NCBI GenBank assembly: GCA_030743445.1
Contig: JASLSL010000310.1
Coordinates: 1-8,242, forward strand
Reading direction: 5' to 3'
From: Alphaproteobacteria bacterium
GTDB lineage: Bacteria > Pseudomonadota > Alphaproteobacteria > UBA8366
DNA length: 8,242 bases
Positions within the stretch are counted from its first letter, which is position 1. The number at the start of each line of letters is the position of its first letter. The notes beneath the pieces are model-generated. The model was not told where the DNA came from and did not search any database. It saw nothing but the letters and a program-made list of their open reading frames with translations. Position numbers and translations under genes: made by a program. Of this stretch, positions 1-6,987 are shown piece after piece.

Positions 1-26
1 GGTTAGCGCCTCTCCTCCGCTTGGAA
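1..26 (-). promoter_or_regulatory. Shine-Dalgarno and spacer of the next gene (probably odhB/sucB), start codon outside the window
   Basis: Read on the minus strand, the bases after the sucA stop contain GGAGGAG (positions 18 to 12), followed by 11 nt up to the window edge. This is a near-perfect Shine-Dalgarno sequence with no start codon yet in view, so a downstream gene should begin at or just past the edge. In alphaproteobacteria sucA is normally followed by the E2 gene of the 2-oxoglutarate dehydrogenase complex. The identity of the gene is therefore inferred from gene order only. The short spacing implies cotranscription with sucA. Confidence 0.6.
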
Positions 27-2978
27 TCAGGCCGCCTTCTTCACCGGCGCCTTGCGGGCCGGCGGCAGGGCCAGCGCGTCGTCGACGAGTTGCGCCTGCT
101 CCTGCAGGTGGCGGCGCATGCTGCCGGTCGCCGGCGAGGCCGCGGCGGGCCGGCCGGCATAGCTGGTGCGGCCGGCCTTGGCGCCGATCTCCTCCAGCAC
201 CTCGTCGATAAACGGGTTGATGAAGGTCCACGCCCCCATGTTCTTCGGCTCTTCCTGGCACCACACGAAGTCGGCGTTGGGAAAGCGCGCCAAATCGGTG
301 GTCAGCGCCGCGCGCGGGAACGGGTAGATCTGTTCGACCCGCATCAGGAAAATATCCTTGAGGCCGCGCTTGTCGCGTTCTTCGAGCAGGTCGAAATAGA
401 CCTTGCCACTGCACAACACGACACGGCGGATCTTGTCGTCCTTCGCCAGGCCGCCGGTCCAATGGGAGTGGTCCCAGAGGATACGGTGGAAGGTCGTCTC
501 GGGCCCAAAGTCGGACATTGGCGAGACGCAGCGCTTGTGCCGCAAGAGCGACTTCGGCGCCATGACGATCAGCGGCTTGCGGAACTCGCGCCTGATCTGG
601 CGCCTCAGCGCATGGAAGTAGTTCGCCGGGGTCGTCAGGTTCACGACCTGCATGTTGTCCTCGGCGCAGAGCTGCAGGAAGCGCTCGAGCTTGGCCGAGC
701 TGTGCTCCGGCCCCTGGCCCTCGTAGCCGTGCGGCAACAGCATGACGAGGCCGCACATGCGCAGCCATTTCGATTCGCCCGAGCAAATGAACTGATCGAT
801 GATGATCTGGGCGCCGTTGACGAAATCGCCGAACTGCCCCTCCCAGATCACCAACGCGTGCGGCTCGGCGAGCGAGTAGCCGTACTCGTAGCCGAGCACG
901 CCGAACTCCGACAAGGGGCTGTCGATGACCTCGAACGGCGCCTGGCCGAAACGCAGGTTGGAGAGCGGGATGTACCGCCCCTCGGTTTCCTGGTCGATCA
1001 GCACCGCGTGGCGATGGCTGAAGGTGCCGCGTTGCGAGTCCTCGCCCGAGAGCCGGACCGGCGTGGACTCGCAGAGCAACGTGCCGAGCGCCAGCGCCTC
1101 CGCCGTCCCCCAGTCGATGCCCTCGCCGGTTTCGATCATCTTGCGCTTGGCGTTGAGCTGGCGGACGATCTTCGAGTTGACGTTGAAGTTCTGCGGCACC
1201 TCCGAGATCGCATAGCCGACCTCCTGCAGCAGCCCGTTGTCGACCGAGGTATCGCCGCGCCGCGCGTCGCCCGTCGCCAGCGTCAAGCCAGCCCAGCGGC
1301 CGTCCAGCCAGTCGGCCTTGTTCGGCTTGTAGCCAGCCGCAGCCTCGAACTCCTCATCGAGCGTGGCGCGAAAGCGCTCGACCATGCGGTCGCCCTCGCC
1401 CTCTTCGATCAGACCCTCGGCCTCCAACCGCGCGGCATAGATCGTTCGGGTCGAGGCATGCTCGGCGATCTTCTTGTACATGATCGGCTGGGTGAAGGCC
1501 GGCTCGTCCGATTCGTTGTGGCCGTGGCGCCGATAGCACCACATGTCGATCACCACGTCCTTCTTGAAGCGCTGGCGGTACTCGACGGCCATGCGCGCGA
1601 CATGGACGCAGGCCTCCGGGTCGTCGCCGTTGACGTGCAGAAGGGGCGCCCCGACCATCTTCGCCATGTCCGAGCAATAGGGCGAGGAGCGCGAGAAACT
1701 GGGGTTCGTCGTGAATCCGATCTGGTTGTTGACGATCAGGTGGATGGTGCCGCCGGTCATGTAGCCCTTGAGCTGCGACAGGTCCATCGTCTCGGCGACG
1801 ATGCCCTGGCCCGAGAACGCGGCGTCGCCGTGCAGCAGCAGGCCCATCACCTTCTCGCGTTCCTCGTCGCCGCGCTGGCGCTGCTTGGCGCGCGCCTTGC
1901 CGAGCACCACCGTGTTGACCGCCTCGAGATGGCTCGGATTGGCGGTCAGCGAGAGATGCACGTTGCGGCCGTCGAACTCGCGATCGGCCGAGGTGCCGAG
2001 GTGGTACTTCACGTCGCCCGAGCCCTGCACGTCTTCTGGGTTGGCGGTGTTGCCCTGGAACTCGGAGAAGATCGCCCGGTAGGGCTTGTGCATGATGTTG
2101 GCGAGTATGTTGAGGCGGCCGCGGTGCGGCATGCCGAGGATCACTTCGTCGATGCCGAGCTGGGCGCCACGCTTGAGGATCTGCTCGATGATCGGAATCG
2201 TCGACTCGCCGCCATCCAGGCCGAAGCGCTTGGTGCCGGTGTACTTGCGGTCGAGGTAGGTCTCGAACACCTCGGCCTGGGTCAACCGTTCGAGAATGGT
2301 GCGGCGGCCGAAATCGCTGAACTCGGTGCGGTTGCGGATCGATTCGATACGCTCCTGAATCCAGGATTTCTCCTCGGGCTCCTGGATGTGCATGAACTCG
2401 ACGCCGATCTTGCCGCAATAGGTCTGCTCGAGAATCCGGATGATCTCGCGCAGGCTCGCGGATTCGAGGCCGAGCACGTAGTTGACGAAGATCGGCCGGT
2501 CGAGGTCGTTGTCGGTAAAGCCGTAGGACTGGTATTCGAGCTCCGAGTGCGGCACCGGCTTGACCAGGCCGAGCGGATCGAGGTCGGCGTGCAGGTGGCC
2601 GCGCACCCGGTAATTGCGGATCATCATCAGGGCGCGGATCGAATCGTGGGTCGCCTGACGGATCTGCTCGGACGACGCGGCGCCGCCCATGACGTACTGC
2701 ATCTGCTGCGTGGGTGCTGCCGGTTGAACCCCGGCGGTGGCGTCGGAAACCGTCTGGAGGCCGCCGTCGCCGCCGACCACCGAGGTCTGACGCGGCGCCC
2801 AGCTGGCGCCCTCCATATCGTCGACCAGCACCGCGGCGTCGTCGCCCATATCGACGAAAATCTCGGCCCAGCTCGGGTCGACCGAACCCGGGTCCTGCAG
2901 GTACCGCGCGTAGAGTTCGGCGACGTAGGTCTCGTTGACGCCGCTGAGGTAGGAAATCTGCTCCTGGTAGGAACTCAT
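27..2978 (-). CDS. sucA: 2-oxoglutarate dehydrogenase E1 component
   Basis: This is the thiamine-diphosphate-dependent E1 subunit, which decarboxylates 2-oxoglutarate and passes the succinyl group to the lipoyl arm of E2 in the cytoplasmic 2-oxoglutarate dehydrogenase complex. The product is 983 aa, slightly longer than E. coli SucA (933 aa). Residues 1-40 carry the usual E1o N-terminus (ELYARYLQDPGSVDPSW), which is followed by an Ala/Gln-rich linker to about residue 100. Conserved landmarks are HRGRLN (285-290), the ANPSHLEAVN block near 346-355, the ThDP/Mg motif GDAAFSGQG (384-392) ending in NN (417-418), RRHGHNESDEP (483-493), GEDSQRGTFSHRHA (645-658), LPHGYEGQGPEHSSAKLERF (748-767) and a complete C-terminal domain. 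The start has GGGAG 7 nt upstream and is the only start that gives the standard N-terminus. The last residues (PPARKAPVKKAA) form a short basic tail. The gene lies 106 bp after sucD and is probably in the same operon. Confidence 0.97.
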   Translation of the reverse strand: MSSYQEQISYLSGVNETYVAELYARYLQDPGSVDPSWAEIFVDMGDDAAVLVDDMEGASWAPRQTSVVGGDGGLQTVSDATAGVQPAAPTQQMQYVMGGAASSEQIRQATHDSIRALMMIRNYRVRGHLHADLDPLGLVKPVPHSELEYQSYGFTDNDLDRPIFVNYVLGLESASLREIIRILEQTYCGKIGVEFMHIQEPEEKSWIQERIESIRNRTEFSDFGRRTILERLTQAEVFETYLDRKYTGTKRFGLDGGESTIPIIEQILKRGAQLGIDEVILGMPHRGRLNILANIMHKPYRAIFSEFQGNTANPEDVQGSGDVKYHLGTSADREFDGRNVHLSLTANPSHLEAVNTVVLGKARAKQRQRGDEEREKVMGLLLHGDAAFSGQGIVAETMDLSQLKGYMTGGTIHLIVNNQIGFTTNPSFSRSSPYCSDMAKMVGAPLLHVNGDDPEACVHVARMAVEYRQRFKKDVVIDMWCYRRHGHNESDEPAFTQPIMYKKIAEHASTRTIYAARLEAEGLIEEGEGDRMVERFRATLDEEFEAAAGYKPNKADWLDGRWAGLTLATGDARRGDTSVDNGLLQEVGYAISEVPQNFNVNSKIVRQLNAKRKMIETGEGIDWGTAEALALGTLLCESTPVRLSGEDSQRGTFSHRHAVLIDQETEGRYIPLSNLRFGQAPFEVIDSPLSEFGVLGYEYGYSLAEPHALVIWEGQFGDFVNGAQIIIDQFICSGESKWLRMCGLVMLLPHGYEGQGPEHSSAKLERFLQLCAEDNMQVVNLTTPANYFHALRRQIRREFRKPLIVMAPKSLLRHKRCVSPMSDFGPETTFHRILWDHSHWTGGLAKDDKIRRVVLCSGKVYFDLLEERDKRGLKDIFLMRVEQIYPFPRAALTTDLARFPNADFVWCQEEPKNMGAWTFINPFIDEVLEEIGAKAGRTSYAGRPAAASPATGSMRRHLQEQAQLVDDALALPPARKAPVKKAA

Positions 2979-3037
2979 CTATCCGCTCCCGGTTTCGGGA
3001 TGCGGCCCATCGCCACGAGTTGGAGACCGCCCCCCAT
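2975..3037 (-). CDS. Possible 20-codon leader ORF overlapping the sucA start
   Basis: An ATG at 3037-3035 opens a 20-codon frame that ends at TGA 2977-2975. It reads MGGGLQLVAMGRIPKPGADR, and its stop overlaps the sucA start as ATGA, the arrangement typical of translational coupling. No good Shine-Dalgarno sequence precedes the first ATG; an AGG lies about 16 nt away. An internal in-frame ATG at 3010-3008 could also serve as the start. The peptide resembles nothing I recognise. It may be a chance frame, because stop codons are rare in GC-rich DNA. Confidence 0.2.
   Translation of the reverse strand: MGGGLQLVAMGRIPKPGADR
2979..3000 (-). promoter_or_regulatory. sucA ribosome-binding site inside a small hairpin
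   Basis: On the minus strand the sucA Shine-Dalgarno GGGAG (2990-2986) sits 7 nt before the ATG. The same bases form the 3' arm of a perfect inverted repeat, with TCCCG (3000-2996), loop AAAC and CGGGA (2991-2987). In RNA this 5-bp GC-rich stem with a tetraloop would pair four of the five Shine-Dalgarno bases. Whether it forms strongly enough to limit initiation is inference. Confidence 0.45.
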
Positions 3038-3058
3038 GTTTCGCAACTAACCTGTTCC

Positions 3059-3075
3059 CCGGCTTCTCGGGCCGG
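3059..3075 (-). other. GC-rich hairpin just after sucD
   Basis: On the minus strand CCGGC (3075-3071) and GCCGG (3063-3059) flank a 7-nt loop, starting 9 nt after the sucD stop codon. No U-rich run follows, so it does not look like a Rho-independent terminator. It could be an mRNA-stabilising stem at the end of the sucCD transcript, or chance in GC-rich DNA. Confidence 0.25.
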
Positions 3076-3084
3076 AAGGCGCCA

Positions 3085-3959
<875 letters not shown>

Positions 3960-3960
<1 letters not shown>

Positions 3961-5156
3961 CAGCTCGCTCCCTCGACCGCTTTGACCACCTTCTCGGCGG
4001 CGTCGCCGAGATTGTCGGCGGACGTGATCGCGAGACCGGAGTCGTTGAGGATTTTCTTGCCTTGATCGACGTTGGTGCCCTCGAGCCGGACCACCAGCGG
4101 CACGCCGACGTCGAGCTCCTTGGCCGCCGCGACGACGCCCTCGGCGATCACGTCGCAGCGCATGATGCCGCCGAAGATGTTGACCAGGATTCCCTCGACG
4201 TTGGGATCCGAGAGAATGATCTTGAACGCGGTGGTGACCCGCTCCTTGTCGGCGCCGCCGCCGACGTCGAGGAAGTTCGCCGGCTCGCTGCCGTAGAGCT
4301 TGATGATGTCCATCGTCGCCATGGCGAGCCCGGCGCCGTTGACCATGCAGCCGATCTTGCCGTCGAGCTTGATGTAGTTGAGCTCGTGCTTGGAGGCCTC
4401 GAGCTCGGTCGGGTCCTCTTCGTCCTCGTCGCGCATCTCCGACACGTCCGCGTGGCGGAACAGCGCGTTGTCGTCGAAATTCATCTTGGCATCGAGGGCG
4501 ATGACCTCGCCGTCGCCGGTCACGACCAGCGGATTGATCTCGAGCAGGCTGGCGTCGAGGTCGGTGAACGCCTGGTACAACGCCGTCAACAGCTTGACCG
4601 CGGAGGACACCTGCTTGCCCTCGAGCTCGAGGCCGAAGGCGATCTTGCGGGCGTAGAACGGCAACATGCCGACCGCCGGGTCGATCGCCACCATGATGAT
4701 CTTCTCGGGCGTCTTGGCCGCGACTTCCTCGATGTCCATGCCGCCCTCGGTCGAGGCCATGATGGTGATCCGGCTGGTCACCCGGTCGATCAGGATGCTG
4801 AGGTAGAGCTCGCGCGCGATGTCGCAACCGTCCTCGATGTAGATGCGCTTGACCTCCTTGCCCGCGGGACCGGTCTGCTTGGTCACCAGCACTTTGCCGA
4901 GCATCGCATTGGCGTGCTGCTTGACCTCGTCGACCGACTTGGCGAGGCGGACCCCGCCGGTGTCGTCGGCGGCGTCCTTGAAATGCCCGGCGCCGCGGCC
5001 GCCGGCGTGAATCTGGCTCTTCACGACCCAGACCGGACCCGGCAGTTCCTTGGCCGCCGTCACGGCCTCGTCGACCGTATAGGCGGCGCCGCCGTCGGGC
5101 ACCGCAACGCCATATTTCCGCAGCAGGCTTTTGGCCTGGTATTCATGAATGTTCAT
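3960..5156 (-). CDS. sucC: Succinyl-CoA synthetase (ADP/GDP-forming) beta subunit
   Basis: This is the nucleotide- and succinate-binding subunit, with an ATP-grasp fold, that pairs with SucD. The product is 398 aa, slightly longer than E. coli SucC (388). The N-terminus MNIHEYQAKSLL is diagnostic. VVKSQIHAGGRGAGHFK (44-60) is the nucleotide-binding lysine and glycine-rich loop. The metal ligands in the family correspond to Asn208 (in EINPL) and Asp222 (in LDAK). The C-terminal ligase part shows NGAGLAMATMD (273-283), DVGGGADKERV (297-307) and NIFGGIMRCD (326-335). An acidic insert, RDEDEEDPTELEASKHELNY (242-261), is one I associate with alphaproteobacterial SucC. A TTG at 5189 would add 11 residues, but the conserved N-terminus argues for the ATG at 5156, although its Shine-Dalgarno sequence is weak (AGGCGGA, rather distant). 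ATP versus GTP preference cannot be read from the sequence. Confidence 0.97.
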
Positions 5157-5176
5157 GGAATCCGCGTCCGCCTGAT

Positions 5177-5193
5177 GATTTTGTCCCAAAATC
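5177..5193. promoter_or_regulatory. Perfect 17-bp palindrome upstream of sucC (candidate operator)
   Basis: GATTTTG-TCC-CAAAATC is an inverted repeat with two exact 7-bp arms and a 3-bp centre, ending 20 bp before the sucC ATG. It is AT-rich in an otherwise GC-rich region. The size and symmetry fit a dimeric regulator's operator in the sucC 5' leader. It could also form a small RNA stem. I do not recognise the motif as the site of a named regulator. Confidence 0.4.
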
Positions 5194-5233
5194 CCGCTTC
5201 AAGAGGTGTCCCCACTCCGGCGGGCAGACGTGT

Positions 5234-5261
5234 ACTTTAGCATTGCCGGCTTCAAGCGCAA
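5234..5261 (-). promoter_or_regulatory. Weak candidate sigma70-type promoter for sucCD(A)
   Basis: On the minus strand TTGCGC (5261-5256) is followed after 16 bp by TAAAGT (5239-5234). These match the consensus hexamers at 3/6 and 4/6, and the element would start transcription about 70 bp before the sucC ATG, upstream of the palindrome. A 7-bp direct repeat overlaps the -35 region. The call is weak. An independent promoter in this 154-bp gap is plausible because the gap is much longer than the others inside the suc cluster. Confidence 0.25.
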
Positions 5262-5273
5262 CCGACAGCGCAA
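5255..5273. repeat. 7-bp direct repeat AGCGCAA, 12 bp apart
   Basis: AGCGCAA occurs at 5255-5261 and again at 5267-5273, separated by CCGAC. The 12-bp period is close to one helical turn, and the first copy overlaps the candidate -35 hexamer of sucC. Direct repeats with about one turn of spacing can be activator or response-regulator sites, but chance is a reasonable alternative for a 7-mer. Confidence 0.3.
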
Positions 5274-5284
5274 TTGGTGCTACG

Positions 5285-5307
5285 AGGATTAACGTCTCGT
5301 TAACCCT
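5285..5307 (-). terminator. Hairpin just after mdh (weak terminator or palindromic site)
   Basis: Directly after the mdh stop, positions 5307 to 5285 form an inverted repeat with 10-bp arms, one mismatch and a 3-nt loop. The inner core TTAACG-AGA-CGTTAA on the minus strand is perfect. The stem is only moderately stable and is not followed by a T run, so intrinsic termination would be inefficient. It may instead protect the 3' end of the mdh message or act as an operator for sucC. Confidence 0.35.
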
Positions 5308-5310
5308 AAA

Positions 5311-6390
5311 TTACCGCTTTTTCTTCGATTTCGCCCCGGATTTGGCCGCTCTTTTGGCTTTCGGTTTGGCTTTCGGTTTGGCTTTCCGAGTGGTTTTGCG
5401 GGCCACCTTGCGCTCGGCCGCCGCCTTCTTGGCTTGCCGGCGCTGCAGGCGCTCGACCGCCCGGTTGAGGTCGCGGACGGCGTTGACCGAATTGCGAAAC
5501 GCTTTCTTTTCCGTGGCGTTCAGCGAGATTTTCACGATCCGCTCGACGCCCTTGGCGCCGATCACCACCGGCACGCCGACATAGATGCCGCGCAACCCGT
5601 AGGCGCCCTTGACGTAAGCCGCGCAGGGCAGCACCCGCTTCTTGTCGTGGAGGTAGGACTCGGCCATCGATATCGCCGAGGAGGCCGGCGCGTAGAACGC
5701 CGAGCCGGTGCCGAGCAACTGCACGATCTCGCCGCCGCCGCCACGCGTGCGCTCGACGATGGCCTCGATCCGCGCCTTGGTGGTCCAGCCCATCTTGATC
5801 AGATCCGGCACCGGAATGCCGGCGACCGTCGAGTAGCGCACCAGCGGGACCATGGTATCGCCGTGGCCACCGAGCACGAACGCGGTGACGTCTTCGACCG
5901 AGACGTCGAATTCCTCCGCCAAGAACAGCCGAAAACGCGCGGAATCCAACACCCCGGCCATGCCGACGACCCGGTGGTGCGGCAGGCCGCAGGCGTCCCG
6001 CAGCACGCCGACCATGACGTCCAAGGGATTGGTGATGCAAATGACGAAGGCCTTGGGGCAGTACTGCTTGATGCCGGCGCCGACCGCGTTCATCACGTTG
6101 GTGTTGATGCCGAGCAGGTCGTCGCGGCTCATGCCGGGACGCCGCGCGACGCCGGCGGTGACGATGACCACGTCGGCGCCGCCGAGCGCGCGATAGCCGT
6201 TGGAGCCTCCGACTTTGGCGTCGAAACCCTCGATCGTCGAGGCCTGGGCGATGTCGAGGCCCTTGCCTTGGGGTACCCCCTTGACGATGTCGACCAAGAC
6301 GATGTCGCCGAGCTCCTTGAGCCCGGCCAGGAGTGCCAGCGTGCCGCCGATATTGCCGGCGCCAATCAGCGCGATTTTGTTGCGTGCCAT
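5311..6390 (-). CDS. mdh: Malate dehydrogenase (NAD, LDH-like type) with a long basic C-terminal tail
   Basis: This enzyme catalyses the NAD-dependent interconversion of malate and oxaloacetate, the last step of the TCA cycle, in the cytoplasm. The Rossmann motif GAGNIGG is at 10-16 and Asp34 follows strand 2 (NAD rather than NADP preference). The substrate loop VARRPGMSRDDLL (81-93) has Arg84 at the position that is Gln102 in lactate dehydrogenases, which specifies malate. Asn121 lies in TNPLD, Asp149 and Arg152 in LDSARFR, and the catalytic His176 in GGHGDTM. The start has GGGGAGA 4-5 nt upstream. The product is 359 aa, about 40 longer than the roughly 320 aa usual for alphaproteobacterial Mdh. 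The enzyme fold ends near residue 316 and is followed by a 43-residue tail with 15 Lys, 7 Arg, 11 Ala and one acidic residue. In the tail 10 of 15 Lys codons are AAA, against 4 of 15 in the body. Catalysis should be intact; the tail's role is unknown. Confidence 0.96.
   Translation of the reverse strand: MARNKIALIGAGNIGGTLALLAGLKELGDIVLVDIVKGVPQGKGLDIAQASTIEGFDAKVGGSNGYRALGGADVVIVTAGVARRPGMSRDDLLGINTNVMNAVGAGIKQYCPKAFVICITNPLDVMVGVLRDACGLPHHRVVGMAGVLDSARFRLFLAEEFDVSVEDVTAFVLGGHGDTMVPLVRYSTVAGIPVPDLIKMGWTTKARIEAIVERTRGGGGEIVQLLGTGSAFYAPASSAISMAESYLHDKKRVLPCAAYVKGAYGLRGIYVGVPVVIGAKGVERIVKISLNATEKKAFRNSVNAVRDLNRAVERLQRRQAKKAAAERKVARKTTRKAKPKAKPKAKRAAKSGAKSKKKR
5353..5386. repeat. 12-bp tandem repeat (2.8 copies) in the mdh tail
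   Basis: TTGGCTTTCGGT is repeated head to tail at 5354-5365, 5366-5377 and partly 5378-5386. On the coding strand it encodes the repeated Lys-Pro-Lys-Ala unit of the Mdh tail. Exact copies at the DNA level suggest recent expansion by slippage. Confidence 0.85.
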
Positions 6391-6433
6391 GGTTTCTCCC
6401 CGTGTGTGACCGTTGTGAAGCCGGGTTGCCTCG

Positions 6434-6454
6434 CCCCCGGTTCCCGGCTCCCGG
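6434..6454. repeat. Three tandem 7-bp units in the mdh leader
   Basis: CCCCCGG, TTCCCGG and CTCCCGG lie head to tail at 6434-6440, 6441-6447 and 6448-6454. The CCCGG core is identical and the first two bases vary. On the minus strand these read CCGGGAG, CCGGGAA and CCGGGGG. The last two bases overlap the start of an adjacent 11-bp tandem repeat. The stretch can also pair with GCCGGG at 6420-6425 to form stems in the mdh 5' leader. Confidence 0.5.
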
Positions 6455-6473
6455 TGTATTAGCGGTGTATTAG
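6452..6473. repeat. Perfect 11-bp tandem duplication upstream of mdh
   Basis: CGGTGTATTAG occurs twice without a gap (6452-6462 and 6463-6473). On the minus strand it reads CTAATACACCG twice. It lies about 60-80 bp before the mdh start, around the expected transcription start of the candidate mdh promoter. It may be a tandem binding site at one-turn spacing or a simple slippage duplication. Confidence 0.7.
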
Positions 6474-6476
6474 CGT

Positions 6477-6505
6477 TTCCTAGCCTGAATCCGGTATCAC
6501 GGCAA
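6477..6505 (-). promoter_or_regulatory. Weak candidate promoter for mdh
   Basis: On the minus strand TTGCCG (6505-6500) is followed after exactly 17 bp by TAGGAA (6482-6477). The -35 matches consensus at 4/6 and the -10 at 3/6. It would give a leader of roughly 80 nt containing the tandem repeats and GC-rich stems. The 129-bp gap after the preceding gene makes a separate mdh promoter reasonable, but the hexamers alone are not convincing. Confidence 0.3.
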
Positions 6506-6519
6506 GGTTCCCGCGGCCC

Positions 6520-6987
6520 TCAGGCGTCGTGGCCGCCCTCGCGGTCGCGCCATTCGTTCATCAACTGCAGCAGCCGGTATGGGTTGATCGAATAGCCGGT
6601 CGGCAGCGAGCGCGCTTCCACCTTGCCGCCGTCCTGCGGAACGTGGGCGAATTCGACCGCCTTGCCGAGCACACGCCGCTTGATCGTGAACTCGGTGACC
6701 TCGGACCACGGGTAGCGCTTGACCGAATAGAGCTCGCGGATCTCGAACCCCTCCGCATTGAGCGATAGGCCGGAGGCACCCGGCAGGTGCTGCCCCATCG
6801 CCATGATCGCGCCGATGATCAGGACCCCCGCGGCGAGATAGGCGGGGAAGACCGACCCTTCCCCCTTGGCGGCGAAATCGAGGACGATGGCGGCGAAGAT
6901 CACGCCACCGAAGGCGACCGCCAGGGTTCGCGCCAGGGACGGGCGGATTTCCAAGGTCGCCTCGCGATGCTCGGTCGGATCGCTCAT
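6520..6987 (-). CDS. Small inner-membrane protein with a PH-like C-terminal domain, function unknown
   Basis: This 155-aa protein has a charged N-terminus and two predicted membrane helices at about 18-38 (RTLAVAFGGVIFAAIVLDF) and 46-64 (VFPAYLAAGVLIIGAIMAM). The rest, from about residue 72, is soluble. It begins LSLNAEGFEIRELYSVKRY and continues PWSEVTEFTIKRR, a pattern resembling bacterial PH-like domains found in small two-helix membrane proteins. It ends in a short helix (PYRLLQLMNEWRDRE). The start overlaps the zapE stop as ATGA and has a strong AAGGAG 4 nt upstream, so it is almost certainly made together with ZapE. The open frame reaches further upstream, but there it only shadows zapE. 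The family assignment is from pattern recognition and the function is unknown. Confidence 0.85.
   Translation of the reverse strand: MSDPTEHREATLEIRPSLARTLAVAFGGVIFAAIVLDFAAKGEGSVFPAYLAAGVLIIGAIMAMGQHLPGASGLSLNAEGFEIRELYSVKRYPWSEVTEFTIKRRVLGKAVEFAHVPQDGGKVEARSLPTGYSINPYRLLQLMNEWRDREGGHDA

Noticed and set aside
21..3050. A 1009-codon open frame on the plus strand antisense to sucA
   Set aside because: It mirrors sucA almost exactly. Its product is Arg/Leu/Ala/Val-rich with no recognisable domain, as expected from the antisense of a GC-rich gene with few stop codons. SucA is unmistakable on the other strand.
3059..3075. Rho-independent terminator between sucD and sucA
   Set aside because: There is a short GC stem but no U run after it, and gene order and spacing favour read-through into sucA. 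I kept it only as a hairpin.
5157..5189. An 11-residue N-terminal extension of SucC from a TTG at 5189
   Set aside because: The conserved family N-terminus begins at MNIHEYQAK, and the extension would run through the palindrome. The ATG at 5156 is preferred.
4062..5240. A 392-codon plus-strand frame antisense to sucC
   Set aside because: It has low-complexity Asp/Arg/Leu/Val/His-rich translation and no motif, and it covers a clear sucC. It is an antisense shadow.
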